Source: Porodaedalea pini (lineage: Eukaryota; Basidiomycota; Agaricomycetes; Hymenochaetales; Hymenochaetaceae). From it: a DNA stretch of 64,000 bases. This document shows, one piece after another, positions 42,809 to 52,640 of this stretch (position 1 is its first letter; each line of letters begins with the position of its first letter). The DNA lies in NCBI GenBank assembly GCA_002794775.1, contig NBAY01000029.1, forward strand, positions 1-64,000, read 5' to 3'. The position numbers and the translations under genes are program-made. Under the pieces are notes generated by a model. It did not search any database, was not told the origin of the DNA, and saw nothing but the letters and a program-made list of their open reading frames with translations.

Positions 42809-44421
42809 CCATCGGGGCGACTGACCGAGAAGAACAAGGGACTTCAAATCCAGACTCGTTAAAATATAACCAACCGTCTGTACAATACGTAGATGCAAAC
42901 GACGTCGATGGTTTTCCCGAGTATGAAGCCCCCACCGGTGTGAAAGGAAGTGAAGAGTACGAGCAGCTGTTCATGAGAGGGACTGGCGGACACCAGCTGG
43001 ACCTTCTCCTGAACGTCGGGCACAGCGTGGAAGGTGAAGTGAGGGAGGTGGACACACACGCGCTCGTAGATTCGGGATGTACGGGATCGTGCATTGACGT
43101 GAGATTCGTCGAACGGTACGGGCTAGAGACGAAGCGTTATATCCGACCCCTTGTGGTACTCAATGCCGATGGCACACACAACGAAGCCGGGTTGATCGAG
43201 GAGTACGTTGACATTGAACTTATGATTGGTCACCATAAGGAACAGATCGTCCTGGCAGTAACCTCACTGGCGTCATCTAACATCTTCCTGGGGTACGACT
43301 GGCTTCAACGGCACAACCCAGAGGTCGACTGGAAGATGGGTACACTTGACTTTACTCGCTGCCCGAGCGAATGTGCGATCGAAAGGGAGCCAGTGGAGGA
43401 CCTAGGTGAAGTGAAGGAGGTGGTGGAGCAGATGAGGAGGGTGAGTGGGATGCGAATGGACAAGGTGTCCTGGCCCGCATACCTCAACGATTACGCCGAC
43501 GTCTTCTCGGAGAAGGGATTCGAGAAACTGCCGGAACACCGCCCATGGGACCATGTCATCGACTTGAAACCCGACTTCAAACCTAGCGACTGCAAGATCT
43601 ATCCACTGACACCCACGGAGCAGGAGTCGCTCAAGGATTTCCTCGAGGAGAACTTGAAGTCTGGTCGTATACGCAGGTCAATATCCCCGATGGCCTCGCC
43701 TTTCTTTTTTATCAAGAAAGCCGACAAGTCCCTACGCCCAATCCAGGACTACCGAAAGCTTAATGACGGTACAGTCAAGAACAAGTATCCCCTTCCCCTC
43801 ATCAACGAACTCGTCGACAAGGTCAAGAAAGCGAAATACATCACTAAGCTTGACCTTCGCTGGGGGTACTACAACATCCGGATCCACGAAGGCGACGAGT
43901 GGAAGGCAGCGTTCCACACAAACATGGGTCTCTTCGAACCGACAGTAATGTTCTTCGGTCTCTGCAACGCCCTGGCGACGTTCCAGGCTTTTGTCAATCA
44001 CATCTTCAAGGACCTGATTTACGCTAACCTGATCATCGTATACCTCGACGACATATTGACCCTCTCGGAAACCATTGAGGAACATATAGACACATCGAGG
44101 TGCGTCCTCCAGATCCTTCGAGAGAATGGCCTATACCTGAAACCGGAGAAGTGTGAGTTCGATGCCAAGGTCATCAAATACCTCGGTCACATCATCGGCA
44201 ACAGTGAGATCAGGGCCGACCCGGCGAAGACGGAGGCGATTGCGAACTGGCCTATCCCGCGGAACCTCAAGGAGCTACAACAGTTCCTCGGTATGGGAAA
44301 CTGGCTGAGACGGTTTATTAAGGACTACAGCAAGGTGGTCCAACCGTTAACGTCGTTAACAGGCAAGAAGGACTGGGCATGGGAGACCGAACAGCAGGAA
44401 GCGTTCGAGGAGCTGAGATGA
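42796..44421 (+). CDS. Chromovirus protease and reverse transcriptase
   Basis: The frame overlaps the end of gag in another phase, so expression would need a frameshift as in many Ty3 elements. It shows the protease motif HALVDSGCTGSCID, then DVFSEKGFEKLPEHRPWDH, LDFLEENLKSGRI-type text, SPFFFIKKADKSLRPIQDYR, KNKYPLPLINELV, TKLDLRWGYYNIRI, the catalytic YLDDILTLS and KCEFDAKVIKYLGHIIG. It ends at a TGA (44419-44421) inside the connection to RNase H. Confidence 0.96.
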   Translation, partial: WSGVAIGATDREEQGTSNPDSLKYNQPSVQYVDANDVDGFPEYEAPTGVKGSEEYEQLFMRGTGGHQLDLLLNVGHSVEGEVREVDTHALVDSGCTGSCIDVRFVERYGLETKRYIRPLVVLNADGTHNEAGLIEEYVDIELMIGHHKEQIVLAVTSLASSNIFLGYDWLQRHNPEVDWKMGTLDFTRCPSECAIEREPVEDLGEVKEVVEQMRRVSGMRMDKVSWPAYLNDYADVFSEKGFEKLPEHRPWDHVIDLKPDFKPSDCKIYPLTPTEQESLKDFLEENLKSGRIRRSISPMASPFFFIKKADKSLRPIQDYRKLNDGTVKNKYPLPLINELVDKVKKAKYITKLDLRWGYYNIRIHEGDEWKAAFHTNMGLFEPTVMFFGLCNALATFQAFVNHIFKDLIYANLIIVYLDDILTLSETIEEHIDTSRCVLQILRENGLYLKPEKCEFDAKVIKYLGHIIGNSEIRADPAKTEAIANWPIPRNLKELQQFLGMGNWLRRFIKDYSKVVQPLTSLTGKKDWAWETEQQEAFEELR

Positions 44422-45756
44422 CGTCTCTGCTCACCTCCAGTCCTTGCGATTGCCAATGACGAGGGCCCTTTCCGCGTAGAGGCGGACTCATCAAACTACG
44501 CGCTCGGAGGTGTGCTGTTGCAGAAGCAAGAAGGGAAGTGGAGGGTGATCACCTACCGATCGGAAGTGCTCCTGCCGGCGGAACGAAACTACAAAATCTA
44601 TGACAAGGAGATGCTTGCTATCGTTTCAGTGCTCAAGGAGTGGCAACAATACCTCCTTGGCGCCCGACACAAGATCAAGATCTGGTCCGACCACGCCAAC
44701 CTGACCTACTTCAAGTCGGCACAGAAGCTGAGCTACCGACAAGCTCGCTGGCGAACTGAACTCGAAGAATTCGACTTCCACCTCGAACACAAACCAGGGA
44801 AGACGATGGGCAAGGCCGACCTGCTGTCGCGCAAAATGGGTTATGATCAGGGCAAGGGTGACAACGATGATGTTGTATTCATCAAGGAGAAATGGCTGAA
44901 CCGTGGAGTGGTGAGGACGTCGCGTGATGAAGTGTTGGAACGAGTGGGTGAAGCGCAGAGAGCGCAGGACGAGTCGGAGAGGCCGACGAACATGGTGAAA
45001 GTCGACAGGTTGTGGTGGATGAAAGGCAAGGTGTACGTGCCGTCGACGATGAAGGAAGTGGTATTGCGGGAGTGCCATGACTCGACCCTGGCAGGACATC
45101 CTGGATCGTCGAAGACGGTCGAACTGGTACGTCAAGACTTCTGGTGGGCGTCGATGTTCTCCGATGTCCGAACATACGTCCGAGGATGCGACTGTTGCCA
45201 AAGGACGAAAGCCTTAAGAACGTCGAGGTCGAGACCACTTCATCCAAACGCGATCCCTGAAGGTCCCTGGGAGATCGTCACAGTCGACCTAATCGGAGAG
45301 CTCCCGGACTCTAAGGGACACAATGCGATCTGCATCTTCGTGGACAGATTCTCGAAACAGATGCATGCAATCCTGACGACAACGAAACTGTCAGTGGAAG
45401 GCATGGCTCAGTTGTACCGCGACCACGTCTTCCGCCTCCATGGCTTACCGAAGAAGATCATCCACGACCGAGGCACACAGTTCGATGCATCGATGATGAA
45501 GGAGCTGTACAAACTCCTACACATCGAAGGCAACCCGTCAACGGCGTACCACCCGCAAATGGACGGTCAAACGGAACGCGTCAACCAAGAGCTCAAACAG
45601 TACCTCCGGCTCTTCGTCGATCATCGGCAATCGGATTGGAAGGACTGGCTCCCCCTCGCAGAGTTCGCCTACAACAACCACAAACATTCAGCGACAAAGA
45701 TGTCACCCTTCTATGCAAACACCGGACGTCACCCTATGAGCTTCGACACTGTATGA
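44422..45756 (+). CDS. Chromovirus RNase H and integrase core
   Basis: Same frame as the protease-RT reading frame. RNase H begins FRVEADSSNYALGGVLLQ and includes YDKEMLAIVSVLKEW and SDHANLTYF. The integrase zinc finger is HDSTLAGHPGSSKTVELV followed by CDCCQRTK. The catalytic core has TVDLIGELPDS (Asp), IHDRGTQFDASMMKELYKLL (Asp) and TAYHPQMDGQTERVNQELKQ (Glu). It ends at TGA 45754-45756 after SFDTV. Confidence 0.96.
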   Translation, partial: RLCSPPVLAIANDEGPFRVEADSSNYALGGVLLQKQEGKWRVITYRSEVLLPAERNYKIYDKEMLAIVSVLKEWQQYLLGARHKIKIWSDHANLTYFKSAQKLSYRQARWRTELEEFDFHLEHKPGKTMGKADLLSRKMGYDQGKGDNDDVVFIKEKWLNRGVVRTSRDEVLERVGEAQRAQDESERPTNMVKVDRLWWMKGKVYVPSTMKEVVLRECHDSTLAGHPGSSKTVELVRQDFWWASMFSDVRTYVRGCDCCQRTKALRTSRSRPLHPNAIPEGPWEIVTVDLIGELPDSKGHNAICIFVDRFSKQMHAILTTTKLSVEGMAQLYRDHVFRLHGLPKKIIHDRGTQFDASMMKELYKLLHIEGNPSTAYHPQMDGQTERVNQELKQYLRLFVDHRQSDWKDWLPLAEFAYNNHKHSATKMSPFYANTGRHPMSFDTV

Positions 45757-46434
45757 ACTTCCTCTGCCAATATGTCGGCGGAAGAATTCGCGAAGCACAT
45801 CAAGGAGACTCATCGCGCGGTGAAGGACAATCTAGTTAAGGCGGCTGAGGACATGAAACACTATCATGACCGGACGGCAGGAGCATCAGTGGAGTACAAG
45901 GCAGGAGACAAGGTTTTCCTCAATGGGCGAAACATCAGTACAGATTCGCCCACGAAGAAACTTGCCAACAAATGGTATGGTCCCTTCGACATTGTTGACA
46001 AGATTGGAGCGAGCGCGTACAAGCTCAAACTCCCAAAGCGATGGAAGAAGGTCCACCCCGTCTTCAACGAGGCACTACTCAAACCTACCATCGAACCGAC
46101 CTTTGAAAGCCAGAAACAGCCACCACCGCCTCCACCGGAAATCGTCGACGACGAGGAAGAGTACGAGGTCGAGGAGGTCATTGACTCACGGCTGCACTGA
46201 GGTAAACTACAATACCTCGTCAAGTGGGTCGGGTACAACGAACCGACCTGGCAACCAGAGAAGGACTTTGGCGAGAACGCAAAGGAGGCGATCGCTGAGT
46301 TTTACCTCAAACACCCCGGTGCTCCTCGCAAACTCGACATCCCTCGCTCACGACTCCACCTGCTCTTCGTCGACACCAAGCCAGACGACCGCGATCTTGG
46401 TTGGTCGGGATGCCCAACCTTGAAGGGGGGGTAA
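45757..46434 (+). pseudogene. Chromovirus integrase C-terminus and chromodomain, interrupted
   Basis: The same frame continues after the TGA with AEEFAKHIKETHRAV, YKAGDKVFLNGRNI, KLANKWYGPFDIVDKIG, YKLKLPKRWKKVHPVFNEAL, then an acidic linker and the chromodomain EEYEVEEVIDSRLH-stop-GKLQYLVKWVGYNEPTWQPE. The aromatic cage residues Y, W and W are visible. The stop (TGA 46198-46200) splits the chromodomain. The final TAA (46432-46434) abuts the 3' LTR. The chromodomain would direct integration to methylated chromatin. Confidence 0.94.
46421..46434 (+). promoter_or_regulatory. Chromovirus polypurine tract
   Basis: GAAGGGGGGG lies directly before the 3' LTR and overlaps the last codons of the polyprotein. 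Confidence 0.85.
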
Positions 46435-46857
46435 TGTCAGAACTTGAACTTTTACCTTTTCTTTATTTCCCCTTTTCCTTTTCCTTTTTTTTAATCACTC
46501 CTTTTCATTATCCCTAACCATCTTTCCAATCACTTCCCACACTCCCTTCATATAACCTTCATTCGTTCCATTCCCACTCATTATGTAATGTTAGGTAATA
46601 TAGTCTCACGGTCGTCATTATATAAGGTCTCAGGAATCGCATGAACTCCTTGTTCTGCTTTTCCTCTTACCTCCGCGACGACCTAGGTGAGACTCGTCCC
46701 CCTTGTATTAGTCTAGTCTTGTATTAATCCTCTTACCTCCGCGACGACCTAGTCTGAGTACAGCGTGTCCTGAGTCCTGCTCGAGTATAGCACGTCTCAA
46801 ACAACAGTCAGCCGAGGCCTGCCCAGTCCAAGTCGTCTCCCGGACTCCCGCCTAACA
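46435..46857 (+). repeat. Chromovirus 3' LTR
   Basis: 423 bp. The differences from the 5' LTR seen by eye are C/T or G/A transitions. Confidence 0.96.
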
Positions 46858-46862
46858 GTATG

Positions 46863-48340
46863 TCTATCTATATATTTGATGTGATCTCAATAATCATCTT
46901 GCTGACCCTTCTTATCATCCTTGTGATTAAACAGCGCCCCCACCAGACTTGTAAGCTTGATAGCACCCCCAGTCAAAACCTCAACAGCCTGAGCTCCTGC
47001 TGCATCAGTGCCATCCCCTTCTGCAAGTTCAAAGGCAGCAGCATTTTCTTTGTTCATGAGTACAACAGGACTGAGGCTGAGTGAGTCCCACTTTTTCTTC
47101 ATGCCCAAAATGCCACTTTTTACTAAATTCAGCTCTTTGTGCATGCCACAGCCTGTCCAGATCCAGAGGTGAAGAGCACACTATTCTTCTTCAGAGAGAT
47201 GAAGGTAGGCATCTCCATCCAATTCCTTCAGTAGATCATTCTAATTTATGATTGTCTTTTATCTCCTCGTCCAGATCCTCTCATGCATCCTTGCCACCCA
47301 ATGTCTCAATCATAGTATTCTCAGCATCTGAAATGGCCACTTCGCACTTGGAGATGGACAGCTCAAGCAAGTATTTTTCTCCTAGTCCAAATTTTATTTG
47401 TTCTTTCTTCCATACACTGAGCTGACAATGCTTTAATTTTTGGTCTTCGACATGGTCGCCATGCATGCCAGCAAATTTCATAGCAAGCGGATGTTCATTG
47501 AGCAGTTGTACTGGAGGATCTGAGGAGTAAAGAGGAGATTTCTTGAAAGTAGAAATGTCTTCATTAATAGCAGCTAAGTCTCTCATTTTCTGAGTCTCTG
47601 ATTTGTGATTTGCTGACATCCATACATCAGACAGACAGACCATGTTCTTGGTCAGCTCATCACTCTTCAAGTATGAACTTGGAGCCTAGATATTAAAGTG
47701 AAGAGACTCAAAATTCTGGTTTTGATTAGTTGTTCCATCGTCACCACTTGTAAATGCTGATCAAACAAAATGTGAGTATATGCATCTTACTCTCTGCATC
47801 CCAGATTCTGATTATCTCAAAACTTACCAGGTGTTTGATCCAGTTCATACCCAAGCTGTATATCTAAAGCTATGCTCCCCTCTTTCATGATTTTTGCTAC
47901 TGTTCGAGGGCTCATCTGCTTCACCAGTTTCAATCACATAGATTGGAGAAAGGATAGTGAAAGCCGGATGGAGCTAGCAAGTGCTTTGCGTACATTTTGC
48001 ATTGGTAAGCCTAGAACCACAAGCTCATGCATGAGCATATGGACCTTTGGAGTATACAATCCATTATCCATGAGAGTGAAAGTACGTATTAGTCTGGTTT
48101 TGAAGTCCTCAAGCTGTTGAATCTGAGCTCGTGTGCGGCAGAGCTGCATATAGAAAATGTTACTTCTCTGGCAAGTTTTGGTGAGTTTAGTGAGTAAATT
48201 TGAGCCATAAGATGATAAGTTTTTGATTACTGAATAGAAATATAGTATATTTTGCTGGTTTCTATGTAAGATAGTCTCATTCTGGGCCCATGCCACCTGG
48301 AGTTCAGTGTTAGAGTACAAACACGTACTCAACAATCACT
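46863..48340 (-). pseudogene. 5' part of the repeat-family protein gene split by the chromovirus
   Basis: Minus-strand frames read, in order, LRTKLTK-type text and LEDFKTRLIRTFTLMDNGLY (48335-47934), LSDVWMSANHKSETQKMRDL and KKEQIKFGLGEKYLLELSI (47670-47281), then VEVLTGGAIKLTSLVGALFN and HKDDKKGQQDDY (47144-46887). The last segment connects across the chromovirus to the SNTQYSSYLKAS segment near 40560 and to CLDFYIEYMHHICD. Stops and frame changes show it is decayed. Function is unknown; the family is uncharacterised. Confidence 0.58.
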
Positions 48341-48895
48341 TAGCCATCACACCTACAAATGACATAGATGGAGGCAGAGTGACGTAGGGAGCGGTGATCC
48401 ACAGACACGCGGTGAAGAGGGGAGGAGTCAAATACACAAGCACCACAGATGATGATGTCAAGAGTAAGCACAGTAGATTAAACAAATATCGAGGTAAGGG
48501 GCAATACAAGTGAACGAGCTACCTATATACTCAATGGCCATGTGATTATACTACTATAAAGAGGATAATGTTCCTGGGAAATAGAATGTGATGGAATGTT
48601 GCAGAACATGATTACTAATGAGTGGACGACGTCACCTGCAACCATGTGCAAGGGTCATGTGATTGATAAGTCAGGTGACATCAAGGAAGGAGCGACAAAG
48701 GAAAGAGTCCAGTGGGAAAGGGGAGGAAGGGATGCCAGCAAGGGTGAAGACAATGAAAGAAAGGGAGAAAAGGATATACACACTTGGGATCCTAACATTC
48801 AGCCTGTGTAGCAGAGTGGGACTGCATCAGGAAAACAGCAAAATCCCATAGTTGGCTATAGTAGTATATAGTCATATAGCAGGGTATAGCATGCT
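48341..48895. other. Spacer with no recognised gene
   Basis: A purine-rich plus-strand frame (48596-48811) has no motif. Confidence 0.5.
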
Positions 48896-49140
48896 ATAGT
48901 CATGTAAAGTTGCATAGTGCATAGTGATAGAGTACTATAAAGTACATATAGTTTTATATAGCTCATTAGCCTCTTATAGTCATGTAAAGTTGCATAGCAT
49001 ATAGTGATAGAGTACTATAAAGTACATATAGTTTTATATAGCTCATAGCCTCTCATAGTCACATAAAGCTATATAGTATATAGTTGTATAGTATCAATAG
49101 ACATATATAACTGCAATAGTATTGTATAGTGAGTGCCTAT
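48896..49140. repeat. About 80-bp AT-rich tandem repeat
   Basis: Two full units and a partial one, each starting TATAGTCATGTAAAGTTGCA and containing AGAGTACTATAAAGTACATA. TATAG words are frequent throughout. Confidence 0.88.
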
Positions 49141-49904
49141 AAGGACACTAAGTAGATAATCTTAACATGTATGAAAATCAACCTGAGATCACAACTGAAT
49201 CATGGCTTGCATATATAATCTGTATCCATTAATCAGAAAAACATCTGCATAGAATAGTTACAGTTAGGAGACTGTTTTTGGCTGTTCCCAAGCCTGCATT
49301 ATATCACTCATTCAAAAATCAAACAATTAAAAATGTAGCAGAGAGCATGAATAGATACTATATATTCATCACAATTCATGAGCTCAGCAGACACAAAGGA
49401 AAGTTCAGAAGGTAAGAAGGAAGATATCAAAACAAGCTAAACAGAAAAAGACATGTGTAATCAAAACTGTACAATCAGCATAAGTAAACACATGGAGATT
49501 GAGTACAGAGAAGCCAAGAATTTCAAGGAGCTGAAATAGACAGATGATGGGTCCAGGACAAATGATGAATAGTGAAACAATGGAAGAGAAAGAGGAATAT
49601 AGTTCTAGTTATCCTTCAAGTCAAAGTAGACATTGTGCTTTCTAGAGATGCTCTCCATATTGGTCTGGAATCCAATCTTGACACATTGGTTGTTGAGGAG
49701 GTAGGTGTGGTTCAGGATGAAGGAGCCACTGAGCAGGTGTAGATAGGCAGGAAATTGAGATTCATGAAATTCATCTAAGTCCAAATTCCCACACCTCTGC
49801 TTGCACATGCGCGCGCATGCATGAGCAGAGGGTGTAGAAAATCAGTCACGTGTATGTTGGTTTTGATGTGTGCCAAATTCAAGTTCAACTTCTAAACTTC
49901 ACCA
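49141..49904. other. AT-rich spacer; short unrecognised minus-strand frame
   Basis: The minus-strand frame 49808-49605 reads AYLHLLSGSFILNHTYLLNN and CVKIGFQTNMESISRK. It looks protein-like, but no family was recognised. Confidence 0.4.
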
Positions 49905-50470
49905 CTGTCACAGTTGCCTCCCATTCTACTGTCTTCCTCTCTGGAATCGATATTGCTTCATACTTGCGTGTTCTTGAAACCACAGAGACCAAGCTTCACA
50001 AGGTAGATTTTGTGGAACTCAAGACCGATGCTGCTATGCCCACGTCTGCAATTGCTACCCAAGAAAAGGCAATGAAAGAGGAAGGGAGAATCGACGGTGT
50101 GGTGAAGATTGCTATTGGCATGAAGAAGGAGGTTGACTTTCTAGGTTGGTATACAAACGTGTGTTGATTGTTCTGTAATCTATCACTTTGTGCTGACAAG
50201 TATTATAGGTGCTGATCAAGGTCGATATGCTGGACTACTGCAGTGCTAGTGGATGCTACATTCTTAAGCCCTGGTCATACAGCATCTGGGAAGCAATCCA
50301 AGGTACTTAAAAAAACAAGCATCTGTATCTCAGGTTCTTACTCGCCACAGAATGGTTCAATGCAAGAGTCAAGGAGATGGGTGTAGAGAATGCTTACTTC
50401 CCAATGTTCATCTCTCAAAAGGTGGTTGAGCATGAAAAGGACCACATGGAGGGCTTTCTCTGGTAGTGGT
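49905..50470 (+). pseudogene. Prolyl-tRNA synthetase fragment A (linker and start of catalytic domain)
   Basis: Reads ETKLHKVDFVELKTDA, KIAIGMKKEVDFLGWYTNV, an intron, then VLIKVDMLDYCSASGCYILK and PWSYSIWEAIQ. After a second intron come EWFNARVKEMGVENAYFPMF and ISQKVVEHEKDHMEGF, then a stop. This is the start of the class II catalytic domain (motif 1 region) of cytosolic-type prolyl-tRNA synthetase. The rest of the domain is missing here and appears, rearranged, at 52640-53690. Retained introns indicate a DNA-level copy. Confidence 0.88.
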
Positions 50471-50544
50471 GTGGGTGACCAGGGTGTAGGTGTCCAAAAA
50501 AATTTGATTTCCAACTCAACTGTCCTCTCTCATCATTGTCAGGC

Positions 50545-50960
50545 AGGGAGATCTACTGAAACTGTCAAGTGGCTGAACTTCCCTTGCCCTGTTCACCCAG
50601 CACGCATTCCTCGCCTCTTCCTCCCACCCCTTCCAACCAACCACATACTCTAACATTGGTGTCCGCCTTCCCTGCAAAGCATTTTGGCAGTGACAACACA
50701 ACCATCGTATCCAAGAAGGATCTCATTCCGATCAAAACATTCGTACAGGAGGACCTCTGTCGTTCATGCACAACATGCAGCTGGCGTTCTGGTACATCAA
50801 AGCGGCACGGGAGAAGGTACTGATGATCGCAAGGGGAGGGATGGTCAGTCAGGAGTGAGGGGGAAGCCGGAGTTGGATAAGAGGATGGTGAGTCAGTTTC
50901 CTCGTTGCACATTCATGCTCACGGTCTTCCGAAGGAGCTCCCAGTCGTCTTTTCTACTCA
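50545..50960 (+). pseudogene. PHO85-type cyclin fragment, same gene family as in the palindrome
   Basis: Reads a Pro/Ser-rich start (LPCSPSTHSSPLPPTPS), NTTIVSKKDLIPIKTFVQED, then in another frame MQLAFWYIKAAREKV and GKPELDKRMVSQ. The order matches the first cyclin of the palindrome (ATVVSEKDLVPIKTF, then SALCYIGVVRGKV, then GEPELDKR) but without the inserted second cyclin. Frame changes show decay. Confidence 0.68.
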
Positions 50961-51029
50961 AACAGTTATCACAGTGGTGATGGAAAAGCTGGTGTCTCTT
51001 CTTTCTCAATGCCAATCACTAAAATGTCA

Positions 51030-51420
51030 ATTGGTCTGACTTGCCTTGCCTTGTTCCCAGCATGCTTTCCTCACTTCTTCCTCCTGCGACTTCCGACCAA
51101 CCACACACTTCAACATCAGCATGGACGTCTATTTCAGTCGGATGAAGGAGCTTGCGAAGAGCAGCAATGTATCATCTCATATGCAGTTCATGTTACAAGT
51201 GTGTACCTTCTGTTTCATAGCCTTTCGTTGAGCTGACTTTCTTGGACAGGATGTGATAGAATCTACCCACAACTTGGTCGCTGCTCTGTTGACAATCGCT
51301 CAGATTTGTGAGGCAGTACATGTTCTTGCTTTGTTACTCGATTTCATTTGTGCTTACCAATATACAGGCCGTGAAAGAGAGGGCGCAACAGGAGCAACAT
51401 AACTTGGCACGGTCGGCCAT
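51030..51420 (+). pseudogene. Possible eIF4G-like (MIF4G) fragment
   Basis: After a stretch similar to the cyclin start, the frame reads ISMDVYFSRMKELAKSSNV and SSHMQFMLQ, an apparent intron, DVIESTHNLVAALLTIAQI, then AVKERAQQEQHNLARSAM. Fungal eIF4G has a comparable VSSRIQFMLQDVIELR...KERA-QE order at the end of its MIF4G domain. The match is short and recalled from family knowledge only, so the call is tentative. Confidence 0.35.
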
Positions 51421-51479
51421 GTTTTGTGGTGGTTCATGCCGTGTGACAGCCCGAAGCCAAGTTTACCAGGGTTGCCCAA

Positions 51480-52190
51480 TGCCGATGAAGGAGCTACGGT
51501 GCCTGTAATGCTGACATCTAAGCAGGCTAACTCGTCAGATCAATTCTCCCTGTTAACGCACCGACTGTGCGAAGCGCTCAGTGCGCAGCAGAAGCCTGCA
51601 ATATGGGTGCCCGAGTCACTGAGGAAAAGCAAGACATTCCATGTTGTTTTTGTAGACAAGGTTCGCATTGCTAGTTGATGAACTCATAATTTACATCTCG
51701 CTAATAAGCTTGAAGACAGTCCAATTTCCACCTCAGAAGATACCAGATCTGACGTCCTCCCAGCCTCCTCACTCCCCTTTGTCTCCTCTTCATCCTTCAT
51801 CACCACTTCATCCGGACAGTCTTGTAGCACCTATCTGGATTCACAAACACACGTCACTCATGCCATCCGTCTTCATCCTATTCCTTCATCTTTTTGAGAA
51901 CACCATATCCTTTGTTACTCCTTGCTTGCCCCTTGAGTCAGATGGTCCAGATGTTGTCCGCGAATGGGAAGAGAGAGGGAAAGAGGATCGCTGGCATGAT
52001 GCAGAGCTTGCGCGCGAGATCGCAGATCGTAAGAAGGCTACGAATGAGCACAGCATGAAACTGACCATCATGCTGCTCGCGAGTCGCCGCATGCTCGATG
52101 ACCCATCACTCGATGGACGCCTTACGTTCATCCGCCATACGAGCAGTCTCGATTCACATGCAGTGCTCTTTGTCCTGAGCTCCATCTCGC
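51480..52190 (+). other. Unrecognised gene-like stretch
   Basis: The frame 51668-52288 contains LESDGPDVVREWEERGKEDR, WHDAELAREIADRKKA and DDPSLDGRLTFIRHTSSLDS, which look like a real charged helical protein. It then runs into prolyl-tRNA synthetase sequence in another frame. No family was recognised. Confidence 0.4.
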
Positions 52191-52199
52191 CTGCAGAAT

Positions 52200-52640
52200 T
52201 AGCTGTCGCGTCCAAGCAATCATTGTCCCCTGCGGTATCACCATGCGCACTAACAAGCAGGAGCTTGACTGCTGTGAGGAGCTCGTGAAGACACTCAGGA
52301 AAGCCGGTATCTACACAAAGGCGGATGTACAGTACGGCTACACTCCTGGCTACAAGTTCAATGACTGGGAACAGAAGGCGCGAAAATGCAATCATTCCTT
52401 ATTTCTCGGTTTTCCTGTGGTCTCACAAATGGCTTTTTGTCCAGGGTGTTCCACTTCACCTTGAACTCGGTCCAGTTGATATCCAGAAGAAGCAAAACCC
52501 TTCTGTGTGATGTGATACGGGCTTGAAGGAGACTGCTGTACCTGCACTTCTCAAGACTATCCAACAGGAGATGTTCGAGGATATGAAGGCACTGTACATG
52601 TCTCGCCTGCACGTTGTGACCAAATGGGACAATGTCGTGC
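52200..52640 (+). pseudogene. Prolyl-tRNA synthetase fragment B (anticodon-binding region)
   Basis: Reads AIIVPCGITMRTNKQELD, EELVKTLRKAGIYTKADVQY and GYTPGYKFNDWEQK, then after an intron-like gap GVPLHLELGPVDIQKKQNPS, RDTG and KTIQQEMFEDMKALYMSRLH, ending VVTKWDNVVP. This is the anticodon-binding and C-terminal portion of eukaryotic prolyl-tRNA synthetase. At about 52640 it joins abruptly to the N-terminal linker sequence of fragment C, out of natural order. Confidence 0.87.

Larger units (their letters stand above)
40591..46862 (+). mobile_element. Full-length Ty3/gypsy chromovirus with GTATG target duplication
   Basis: Two 423-bp LTRs (40596-41018 and 46435-46857) begin TGTCAGAACTTG and end CGCCTAACA, with about three differences by eye. 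GTATG flanks both sides (40591-40595 and 46858-46862). The internal order is gag, protease, reverse transcriptase, RNase H, integrase, chromodomain. All four in-frame stops (42092, 44419, 45754, 46198) are TGA. It lies in what was probably an intron of a repeat-family gene. Confidence 0.98.
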
